Source of the DNA: an uncultured Ruminococcus sp.
Lineage (GTDB): Bacteria > Bacillota > Clostridia > Oscillospirales > CAG-272
Assembly (NCBI GenBank): GCA_902797125.1
Contig: CADBRS010000053.1
Location: 1-7,162 of the forward strand
Length of the DNA: 7,162 nucleotides
Direction: 5' to 3'
This document shows, one piece after another, positions 1 to 6,397 of this stretch; within the stretch, counting starts at the first letter, position 1, and every line of letters starts with the position of its first letter. The notes under the pieces were generated by a model. That model worked only from the letters and a program-made list of their open reading frames with translations, did not search any database and was not told the DNA's origin. The position numbers and the translations under genes are program-made.

Positions 1-2
1 AA

Positions 3-1034
3 ACATTGAAGATGATCCTGCAGGCCTTTTACGAAAGAGCCAACGGAAGGATGATCACCGTGTACGGTTTCCCGATGTGGTGGATGAAATATACGGCTTT
101 CCTGAATCACGGCAAAACACCTGCCACCACGCTGGAATGGGATTTCGTCCAGCTCATCACGTCCTACAACTGTCTGAAAGAGGCAGATGCCGCTCATCCG
201 GCCTGGATGACCAACGCATCCGTCTACTCCCAGTTCCAGATCGATACGTCCGTACTCAAGAACAACAACGAAAGCCTGGAGCCGAACAAGGAATTCGAAC
301 GTGACGTCCGCTATTTCACCATCTATATGGGCGACTACGACTCCGGCGCGTGGATGAAGGACAAGATCCCGGATTTCTTTAGAGACGCGAGACGCGGCAA
401 GATCCCGTTCATGTGGGCCTTCAATCCCAATCTGTCCAAGCGCGTTCCCATGGTATTCCAGTATGTTTATGAGAACCTGACTGAGAAAGACTTCGTCGTC
501 GCCGGTGACTCGGGCGCCGGATATGTCATCCCTTCCGCCCTGGTTTCCGACGAGATCAGAGAAGGACGTCCGAGCGGCGCACAGGCCTGGATCGACTGGT
601 GCAAACCCTTCATGGAAGAATTCCAGATCGATATCGTCGGTTTCATCATCAACGGCAACAATAGGATGACGAATGAAGTGTTCGCCATGTACAATCAGAT
701 CGCTCCTACCGGCTCTTTCCACAATGACAATTCCGCAGGCAAGCGGTTGATCATCTACAACGGCGTTCCCTATCTGCATCTCCAGAACGGCATCAACCCA
801 AGCGGCGGAGAAGCCACTTATAAGGCGATGCTGGACTACATGAACGGTGGAAACGGCATCAACTTCGCCGCATACCGAACGGTCTGCAAGGAACCCAAAG
901 ACGTTTACACCTGCGTCACTGAATTCATCGAATATGCGGAAGCACACTCCAACTATTACTATGAATATGTCGATCCCTACACGCTCTTCAATCTGATCCT
1001 GCAGTCAGGTCAGGGTGTCAAGATCAACGAGTGA
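3..1034 (+). CDS. GxGYxYP-type putative glycoside hydrolase, C-terminal part (5' end cut by window)
   Basis: The reading frame is open to the left edge, so this is the C-terminal portion of a larger protein. The TTG at position 6 is only an internal Leu codon with no ribosome binding site visible before it. Counting residues from that TTG, the signature GDSGAGYVIP lies at about 167-176 and matches the G-x-G-Y-x-x-P motif that names the GxGYxYP putative glycoside hydrolase family. Upstream, YMGDYDSGAW (107-116) and a RRGKIPFMWAFNPNL stretch (129-143) are also what I recall of clostridial members. The family is predicted to be glycosidases from sequence and context; the substrate is unknown. 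The N-terminal region and any signal peptide are outside the window, so location cannot be judged. A terminator 24 nt after the TGA stop ends this unit, and the next genes have their own promoter. The family call is fairly firm and the enzymatic role is inferred. Confidence 0.8.
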   Translation, partial: TLKMILQAFYERANGRMITVYGFPMWWMKYTAFLNHGKTPATTLEWDFVQLITSYNCLKEADAAHPAWMTNASVYSQFQIDTSVLKNNNESLEPNKEFERDVRYFTIYMGDYDSGAWMKDKIPDFFRDARRGKIPFMWAFNPNLSKRVPMVFQYVYENLTEKDFVVAGDSGAGYVIPSALVSDEIREGRPSGAQAWIDWCKPFMEEFQIDIVGFIINGNNRMTNEVFAMYNQIAPTGSFHNDNSAGKRLIIYNGVPYLHLQNGINPSGGEATYKAMLDYMNGGNGINFAAYRTVCKEPKDVYTCVTEFIEYAEAHSNYYYEYVDPYTLFNLILQSGQGVKINE

Positions 1035-1057
1035 CGCGCACTGAATTGAATCTTTTC

Positions 1058-1100
1058 AGGGGAGAGCTGTTTTCCGGCTCTCCCCTCCTTTTGCGTTTTT
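1058..1100 (+). terminator. Rho-independent terminator after the GxGYxYP gene
   Basis: A 10-bp perfect stem pairs AGGGGAGAGC (1058-1067) with GCTCTCCCCT (1077-1086) around a 9-nt loop. It is followed by CCTTTT and, after GCG, a second run of five T (1096-1100). It starts 24 nt past the stop codon. The second T run lies directly against the -35 box of the next promoter, so the upstream unit is closed just before the next one opens. Confidence 0.88.
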
Positions 1101-1101
1101 C

Positions 1102-1130
1102 TTGACTATTTAAGTTTTACAATCTATAAT
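1102..1130 (+). promoter_or_regulatory. Sigma-A-type promoter for the binding-protein/beta-helix operon
   Basis: The -35 box TTGACT (1102-1107) and the -10 box TATAAT (1125-1130) are separated by exactly 17 bp. This is five of six bases at -35 and a perfect -10. Transcription would begin near A1137, leaving a leader of about 23 nt that is too short for a riboswitch. The octamer GTTTTACA (1114-1121) sits in the spacer, and its reverse complement TGTAAAAC (1152-1159) lies between the ribosome binding site and the start codon. This pair could be operator half-sites. The promoter is strong by consensus; regulation by the repeat is speculation. Confidence 0.85.
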
Positions 1131-1145
1131 GTAGGTAGACTCTTT

Positions 1146-1153
1146 AGGAGGTG
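1146..1153 (+). promoter_or_regulatory. Ribosome binding site of the solute-binding lipoprotein
   Basis: AGGAGGTG is a near-complete match to the anti-Shine-Dalgarno sequence and lies 6 nt before the ATG at 1160. This fixes that start and suggests high translation. Confidence 0.9.
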
Positions 1154-1159
1154 TAAAAC

Positions 1160-2671
1160 ATGAAGTCCTTTAGAATAATCAGTATACTGCTTGTTCTTTC
1201 TATGTTGATCCTGGCTTTTGCCGCATGCGGATCTTCCGCTTCGGATGACCCGGGTGACGGAAAGACCACGGAAAGCGGTCAGCAGTCTGGTGATCCGACA
1301 CCGGGTAAAGACACGGAGACAGAAAGCGAAACGGTCTATATGCCTGTCCTCCCGGATACGGTTTATAATACAACGTTCACCTGCCTTCACTGGACTGTGG
1401 ACGAGAGCTGGATCCCGTGGGATGAAGTTTCTGTCGACAAGATCAACGGTGATATCATGAATGATACCGTTTACGACCGGAACCATGCGGTAGGAGAACG
1501 TTTCGGCGTCTCATTCTCCACAGAATACATGGAAACGTATTCCATGAACGACATGGTCAAGAACCTTGTCCTCACCAACAACCCCGAATACGACCTGGTC
1601 GTTCAGAGAGGCGTCTGTGTCGCCCAGATCTACGCAGACGGATTGTTCCATTCCGTCGATGAATGCACCTATATTGACGTCAACAACCCCTGGTGGTCCA
1701 AAGACTCTCTGGAATCTCTGGCACTGGGTAATGTTAAACAGTTCGTCGTGTCCGATATGCTGGTTCTGGATAAAGGCGCCTCCGCCTGTGTCTTTTTCAA
1801 TCAGGTCGTCGCCGAACAATATCGCGAAGTCACCGGTGACATCTATGAAACGGTCCGCCAGAAGCAATGGACGCTTCCCGAAATGATCCGGATCTGCGAA
1901 GGTGTGGCTCAGGACCTTGACAACGACGGTCGGATCAACGGCGACAACGACCTGATCGCATGCCTGTCCTCGGATGACCCCGTTCATTTCCTCTATACAG
2001 GCGCCGGCCTGCGCTTCATGGATCACGATGAAACGGGCCATTTCCAATATCTCTACGGCGAAGAGGATTCCATCATCATCCATCAGGAGATCTTCGATAC
2101 GTTCCTGTATGCACCGTTTTTCCGTAATGGCTATGTGGATCCGTGCCCGATCCCGAAATTCGAAGCCGATGAGGAACTGTTCGGCATCGCGATCGTGAGA
2201 TCAACCAACAACCTTCGTGCCAACAAGTCCGACTACGGGATCCTGCCTATCCCGATGTTCGAAGACATTCAGAACAGATACTATACCGAAGTTTCCCCGC
2301 ACCATGATTCACTCATGTGCATCCCGCTCTCCGTCAAGGATCTTCAGTTCACGGGCGTCATGCTGGAGGCTTTGGCGGCTGAAGCTTACTATACGTCATA
2401 TCCGACTTTCTTTAACGTCATCATCAACGGACGTGCCGTACGTGACGAAGAGTCCCGCGAAATGCTGAAGATCATTTTCGAGACCCGTGTCTATGATGCA
2501 GGGTTGGTCTTCGATCTGGATGACTTCGCGTCCCAAGTTCTCCGTCTGACAGCCAAAGAAAGTGTCAATGTGGCCCAATTCTATGCTTCATATCGCAATC
2601 CTATCAGTTCCAGACTGAAGGATCTCAATAAGATGGTCGACAAACTGAACGGATGGGATCAGGATGACTGA
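1160..2671 (+). CDS. Extracellular solute-binding lipoprotein, carbohydrate ABC-type, no linked permease
   Basis: This 503-residue protein is probably a membrane-anchored ligand-binding protein outside the cell. The N-terminus (MKSFR, then a hydrophobic stretch) ends in a lipobox-like FAAC with Cys23 as the lipidated residue; Phe at -3 is less usual than Leu. Residues 24-58 form a flexible linker rich in Gly, Ser, Thr, Asp, Glu and Pro. The rest reads like the large clostridial family-1-type solute-binding proteins: NDTVYDRNHAVGERFGV (101-117), NPEYDLVV, NPWWSKDS (176-183), the DYGILPIPMFEDIQ segment (358-371) and RDEESREML (428-436). DLDNDG at 252-257, with further acidic residues to 264, resembles a calcium-binding EF-hand-like loop. 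The start is set by a strong ribosome binding site, and the gene is first in a two-gene operon. No permease or ATPase gene lies nearby, so it may serve a distant transporter or work with the beta-helix lipoprotein downstream. The ligand is unknown; a sugar or oligosaccharide is inferred. Confidence 0.87.
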   Translation: MKSFRIISILLVLSMLILAFAACGSSASDDPGDGKTTESGQQSGDPTPGKDTETESETVYMPVLPDTVYNTTFTCLHWTVDESWIPWDEVSVDKINGDIMNDTVYDRNHAVGERFGVSFSTEYMETYSMNDMVKNLVLTNNPEYDLVVQRGVCVAQIYADGLFHSVDECTYIDVNNPWWSKDSLESLALGNVKQFVVSDMLVLDKGASACVFFNQVVAEQYREVTGDIYETVRQKQWTLPEMIRICEGVAQDLDNDGRINGDNDLIACLSSDDPVHFLYTGAGLRFMDHDETGHFQYLYGEEDSIIIHQEIFDTFLYAPFFRNGYVDPCPIPKFEADEELFGIAIVRSTNNLRANKSDYGILPIPMFEDIQNRYYTEVSPHHDSLMCIPLSVKDLQFTGVMLEALAAEAYYTSYPTFFNVIINGRAVRDEESREMLKIIFETRVYDAGLVFDLDDFASQVLRLTAKESVNVAQFYASYRNPISSRLKDLNKMVDKLNGWDQDD

Positions 2672-2697
2672 TCGTCCGATTAACGAGCCATCAGTCA
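2665..2697 (+). repeat. Intergenic inverted repeat overlapping the binding-protein stop codon
   Basis: TGACTGAT (2665-2672) and ATCAGTCA (2690-2697) are perfect 8-bp complements around a 17-nt spacer, within which CGT/ACG could add three pairs. The left arm contains the TGA stop of the binding-protein gene. The right arm ends just before the ribosome binding site of the next gene. An A-rich run follows rather than T, so it is not an intrinsic terminator. An RNA hairpin that stabilises the upstream message or sets the ratio of the two proteins is plausible but inferred. Confidence 0.5.
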
Positions 2698-2701
2698 AAA
2701 G

Positions 2702-2708
2702 AAAGGAG
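2702..2708 (+). promoter_or_regulatory. Ribosome binding site that decides the beta-helix protein start
   Basis: AAAGGAG ends 8 nt before the ATG at 2717, which is normal spacing, but only 2 nt before the in-frame TTG at 2711. The ATG is therefore the preferred start. Confidence 0.85.
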
Positions 2709-2716
2709 CCTTGCAT

Positions 2717-5700
2717 ATGGGCTTGAAAAAACATATCCTGCTTTTCGTCGCGCTGATCGCGCTGATCCTGGCTTTCGCGCTGCTGACCGGATGCGGAAAT
2801 AACCCGTCCGGTGAACCGGCCGGTTCTGAAACCAATCAGGACACTGGAGCAGTCGAAACAGACCCCGGTCCGGGCGAAGGCGATTACGTCCTGAACGTGG
2901 CCAAATACGGAAACGAATACAAGATCATCCGCCCGGATGTGGCTTCACGTTCTTTCAATTCGGCCGTTGCAAATCTGCGGGTCGCATTGATCGAAAAATT
3001 CCCCGGATTCGAGCCGAAGCCTGAAACGGACTGGGACACGAAAGATCTCAGCGATGAGGAAAAATCTTCATTCATCGAGATCTTGATCGGCGAGACCAAC
3101 CGGCCGGAAACTCAAAAAGTCCTGTCCGAACTCGAGGACGGCGATTACATCGTCTGCGTCCAGGGCAAAAAACTGGTGATCCTCGGTTTCAACGAACAGG
3201 CTACGCTGGCCGCAGCCAACGCTTTTTTGGACTTCCTGTCCAAAGATCCTCCCGCCTATCTTTCTAAAGATTTCGTCATGAAAGGAAGCATCAAAGTGGA
3301 AGTCACCTATCAGGCTCTCAAAGCCGAAAACAGCAACTCAACCCTTCCCGCTCTGATCGAGAGCAAACTCTCTCCGAACGAGCCTTTCATCGCCAATATC
3401 ATCGCAACGGAGGGCGGTTACACAGCGGATCCGACCGGGATGTCCGATTCGACGCAGTCGATCCAGAGCGCGCTGGATGCCTGTGCCAAAGCCGGAGGAG
3501 GCACGGTCTTCCTCCCGGGCGGCACATATCTGGTCACCAGCAACATCAAGATCCCTCAGGACGTCACTTTAAGAGGTGAATGGTCAGACCCCGAAACGGC
3601 GGGCGCCAATCCAAACTACGGAACGGTGATCATCGCCAAACCGACCGTTCGTCTGGCTGCTTCGGACGCCCGGAACGCGGCTCAGCTGTTCACGCTGACC
3701 CACAATTCGGGCATCATCGGGCTGACTATCTACTATCCTGAACAGGATCCGGCCAAAGTCATTCCGTACGGCTACAGCATCTACGTGGGCGGCGCCAACA
3801 CGGCCACTCTCCGCAATGTCACGATCCTGAACGCCTATCGCGGGATCGGGGTCAACGTGATCCCGACCGAAGGCCACGAACTGATGGAACTCGAGCATAT
3901 CCGCATCTGTGCCCTGGAAACGGGCATCGAGATGCATGCCTCGTCTGACGTAGGCTATTCGGTCGACGTCCGGATCGACGCCAAATACTGGATCAAGGCG
4001 GCTCCCGGCTACATGTGCCCGGATGCAGATGCACTCCGGAAATATATGCGTCAGAACGCGACCGGCATGATTTTCGGCGATCTGGACGATGAGACATTGT
4101 CCGAGATCTCGATCGACGGATGCCAGACCGGCATGTTCTTCACCGCCTTCAAGCGAGAAGGTTTCTGGGGCGTCTTCTATGATATCCAAATCACCAACTG
4201 CGACTACGGCATGGATTTCGAACACGTTTCCAGCGGCAACCCTCCGCTCTTCTCGAACGGACGGATCGAAGGCTCGGTCAAAGCCGCCAGGAACCAGCTG
4301 AAGCGCGTCCCCATCAAACTTTGCGACATCGAGCTCAAAGGAGATTTGGAAGGATATTTCATCCAGGAAGACGGAGATCTTTCCGCTTATCCGATCACTC
4401 ACGGCAAAGCGTTTGAACCGGCTCATCATCTCTACATCGCAGATGTTTCGAAACTGGCCGGTACCCAGAACGACGTAGGCCCCTCGCTGCAGGCCATCCT
4501 GGATACGGCAGCCGAAAAAGGCGGGATCGTATACGTACCCGGCGGTATCTATGCGCTGCGTTCATCTGTGACAGTCCCTGCCAACGTGCTGCTTCAGGGC
4601 GTGCATCCCATTTTTGCCCGTGACGCGGGCAATACAAACGCGGGCACCCTGTTCCTGTCTTATGTCAACGAAGGTGCTTCGTTCATATTGAAAGACAACG
4701 CCGGCATCTCTGGAATCCGCGTGTGGTTCCCATCCTACGATCCGACCACGGCTCTCGGCCTGCTGAAAAGCAACGACTCCGTGACCACGACCCAGTCCGC
4801 CGTCAAGGGTGACGGTAAGGGTTGCTACGTAACCAATTCCGTGTTCATCTCCTGCTTTATCGGCGTCGATATGCGCGGATGCGACGATCATTTCGTCAAG
4901 CAGGTCTTCGGCATGGCCTACAGATATTTCATTGCCGCAGGCGGCAGCAACGGTTATGTGGAAGAATGCCTGGCCAATCCGAACTTCAGTCAGCGCCACA
5001 AGAATCTGATCGCCTGTTTCGATCCGGCTCTGTCTGACGCAGATCTTTGGAACAAGCACCACAACGGCGAAGCCATGGACGATCCCGGTTTCGCTCTGCT
5101 CAGGGACGACTTGCTCAGGGAATATTGCATTCCTTTCTATATCGTCAACGCGACCGATCAGAAGCTCCACAACTGCTTCATGTATGCGCCGCACAACCTG
5201 ATCTACGCCGATCATTCCACAGCCCTTTTACTCAATGACACGGCAGACTACCTCAAAGGCACCTACTCGATGTTCTACATCAAGGACAGTACCGTGATCG
5301 CCGTCAACGCGCTCCGAATTTTTGGCAGGTCGCTGGTCAATATCAATTCTCAACTCGATATTTACAACCGGAACGACCGCCAGAGTTCGACGGAGCGTCC
5401 GTATCACTCTTCGATCGAATTCGAGGACACCGGCACACAGATCGATCTATCTTCTCTGACAAAGCGGATCGATATCAACAGCTGTGAGTCGATCACGAAC
5501 GCTTCGGGCGTGAAACTAACTGAGGATTGCAAGGAAGGTTCCAAAGCCTGGATCACCGGTTCTCCGACAGACAACGTATTGTTCCAGCTCAACATCCGTC
5601 CGACGATCGACCTGAGTGAGATCACCGAAGGCTATGTCCACATGTGGATCTGCATCGATGATCCTTCCAAGATGGGTGTAGGCCAGCTGGAGGTCACCAG

Positions 5701-5905
5701 TTCCGGCACCTGTGACGTCGAAGAGATCAACTGGTCGTTCGGCAGCAATCTGGAAGAAGGATGGAACGAACTGTACTTCCCGCTCAACTCCGCCGGCATC
5801 ACCGGAGGAGAATGCGAGATGGACGAGATCAATTACATGCGCCTTTACACGATCGGGCGCTCACAGAACGTCATCATCGACGACATCTATGTAATCTACA
5901 GATAG
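2717..5905 (+). CDS. Large lipoprotein with tandem pectate-lyase-3-type beta-helices and C-terminal CBM-like domain
   Basis: This 1062-residue protein is predicted to sit on the outer face of the membrane. A hydrophobic N-terminus ends in the lipobox LTGC with Cys26 lipidated, followed by an acidic Gly/Pro/Thr linker to about 55. Residues 58-190 form a compact domain containing EILIGETNR (121-129) and VILGF, a pattern I associate with N-terminal domains of clostridial glycan-acting proteins. Two beta-helix modules of the Pectate_lyase_3 (GH28-related) type follow. One starts near 238 with DPTG, then GGGTVFLPGGTYLV, and the other near 580 with GGIVYVPGGIYAL. They look like an internal duplication spaced about 340 residues apart. 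Residues ~908-1062 resemble a beta-sandwich carbohydrate-binding domain (INWSFGSNLEEGWNELYFPL and a final IIDDIYVIYR). Such helices usually cleave or bind polysaccharides. Two in tandem recalls GH55 exo-beta-1,3-glucanases, but no catalytic residue can be assigned by eye. It is co-transcribed with the solute-binding lipoprotein 45 nt upstream. Confidence 0.88.
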   Translation: MGLKKHILLFVALIALILAFALLTGCGNNPSGEPAGSETNQDTGAVETDPGPGEGDYVLNVAKYGNEYKIIRPDVASRSFNSAVANLRVALIEKFPGFEPKPETDWDTKDLSDEEKSSFIEILIGETNRPETQKVLSELEDGDYIVCVQGKKLVILGFNEQATLAAANAFLDFLSKDPPAYLSKDFVMKGSIKVEVTYQALKAENSNSTLPALIESKLSPNEPFIANIIATEGGYTADPTGMSDSTQSIQSALDACAKAGGGTVFLPGGTYLVTSNIKIPQDVTLRGEWSDPETAGANPNYGTVIIAKPTVRLAASDARNAAQLFTLTHNSGIIGLTIYYPEQDPAKVIPYGYSIYVGGANTATLRNVTILNAYRGIGVNVIPTEGHELMELEHIRICALETGIEMHASSDVGYSVDVRIDAKYWIKAAPGYMCPDADALRKYMRQNATGMIFGDLDDETLSEISIDGCQTGMFFTAFKREGFWGVFYDIQITNCDYGMDFEHVSSGNPPLFSNGRIEGSVKAARNQLKRVPIKLCDIELKGDLEGYFIQEDGDLSAYPITHGKAFEPAHHLYIADVSKLAGTQNDVGPSLQAILDTAAEKGGIVYVPGGIYALRSSVTVPANVLLQGVHPIFARDAGNTNAGTLFLSYVNEGASFILKDNAGISGIRVWFPSYDPTTALGLLKSNDSVTTTQSAVKGDGKGCYVTNSVFISCFIGVDMRGCDDHFVKQVFGMAYRYFIAAGGSNGYVEECLANPNFSQRHKNLIACFDPALSDADLWNKHHNGEAMDDPGFALLRDDLLREYCIPFYIVNATDQKLHNCFMYAPHNLIYADHSTALLLNDTADYLKGTYSMFYIKDSTVIAVNALRIFGRSLVNINSQLDIYNRNDRQSSTERPYHSSIEFEDTGTQIDLSSLTKRIDINSCESITNASGVKLTEDCKEGSKAWITGSPTDNVLFQLNIRPTIDLSEITEGYVHMWICIDDPSKMGVGQLEVTSSGTCDVEEINWSFGSNLEEGWNELYFPLNSAGITGGECEMDEINYMRLYTIGRSQNVIIDDIYVIYR

Positions 5906-5928
5906 AATTGTCGCTTGACGCACAAAAT

Positions 5929-5958
5929 GGCTCCGGGCATCAGTCCGGAGCCTCTTTT
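5929..5958. terminator. Probable bidirectional terminator between convergent units
   Basis: GGCTCCGG (5929-5936) and CCGGAGCC (5945-5952) form a perfect 8-bp GC-rich stem with an 8-nt loop. On the plus strand TCTTTT follows, closing the beta-helix operon 23 nt after its stop. On the minus strand the same stem is followed by ATTTTG (complement of 5923-5928), about 48 nt beyond the stop of the 125-residue gene. One hairpin can therefore serve both directions; the minus-strand T run is shorter, so it is probably weaker that way. Confidence 0.85.
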
Positions 5959-6000
5959 CGCGTCTTCACGCAAATATTTGATTTCGTCTGCCGCATACCT

Positions 6001-6378
6001 TCATTGCGGGGGACGCAGATATCCTTTTTCGAATGCCGTGATCAGCAAGGCCATCACACCGGATGAAACCGGTCCCTCCACGCTGTACAGCTTGACAAAA
6101 CCTGGAGTCTTCACATAGCCGCCTTCGAAACGGTACATATGCCTGAAAAGATAATCCTGAAACAGCGCCCCGTCGAAACGATAGAGGATCTGGCGGTTCA
6201 GATCCCTGACAGTCTGGTTCTCGTAGAAAAAGAGTTTTCTCATGTAGAAATCGCAGAAAGTGAGTCCCCATTCCGTCTGCCGGATCAGATAAAGCGTTTG
6301 CAACGTGTTGAAATCTTTGATCCGCTCCCCTTCGATGATATAGCGGGTCACGCCCTGGAATGTCTTGATGGTAATCAT
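6001..6378 (-). CDS. Hypothetical 125-residue protein downstream of the M14 peptidase
   Basis: I do not recognise this protein. It begins MITIKTFQGVTRY and ends EKGYLRPPQ, is rich in aromatic residues (many Phe and Tyr) and charged residues, and has a single Cys. It shows no signal peptide, membrane segment, zinc motif or nucleotide-binding loop, so a small soluble cytoplasmic protein is most likely. The ATG at 6378 is preceded by GAGGAGAG, and the frame ends in TGA. It starts only 19 nt after the stop of the M14 peptidase gene on the same strand, so the two are almost certainly co-transcribed. That makes a linked role possible but does not define one. Overlapping plus-strand frames have no ribosome binding site or family resemblance. 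I am confident it is a gene because of the ribosome binding site, the tight spacing and the terminator beyond its end. Confidence 0.78.
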   Translation of the reverse strand: MITIKTFQGVTRYIIEGERIKDFNTLQTLYLIRQTEWGLTFCDFYMRKLFFYENQTVRDLNRQILYRFDGALFQDYLFRHMYRFEGGYVKTPGFVKLYSVEGPVSSGVMALLITAFEKGYLRPPQ

Positions 6379-6380
6379 AG

Positions 6381-6388
6381 CTCTCCTC
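6381..6388 (-). promoter_or_regulatory. Ribosome binding site of the 125-residue gene
   Basis: Read on the minus strand, GAGGAGAG sits immediately upstream of the ATG at 6378, wholly inside the 19-nt gap after the peptidase stop. The spacing from the GGAG core is on the short side but workable, and it supports this start. Confidence 0.75.
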
Positions 6389-6397
6389 GTGAAAAAG

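Noticed and set aside
1131..1159. Possible riboswitch in the leader of the binding-protein operon
   Set aside because: The predicted leader is only about 23 nt, too short for any known aptamer.
1511..2083. Antisense open frame (190 codons) opposite the solute-binding protein
   Set aside because: It is a shadow of the real gene; the plus-strand frame has a promoter, ribosome binding site, signal peptide and family motifs.
2711..2716. TTG at 2711 as start of the large lipoprotein
   Set aside because: It is only 2 nt from the AAAGGAG site, whereas ATG 2717 is 8 nt away and gives a standard lipoprotein N-terminus.
3584..4429. Long antisense open frame (281 codons) opposite the first beta-helix module
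   Set aside because: It mirrors the codon bias of the strong plus-strand gene, has no ribosome binding site or recognisable domain, and is His/Asp/Val-rich as antisense shadows usually are.
4562..5215. Antisense open frame (217 codons) opposite the second beta-helix module
   Set aside because: It lies wholly inside a well-supported gene, with no initiation signal and no family resemblance.
5971..5980. Perfect palindrome CAAATATTTG between the convergent units
   Set aside because: It is short and AT-rich, sits between two gene ends with no promoter nearby, and is compatible with chance.
5761..6118. Plus-strand open frames running across the 5929-5952 hairpin
   Set aside because: They overlap the end of the beta-helix gene out of frame and read through a clear terminator, with no credible ribosome binding site.
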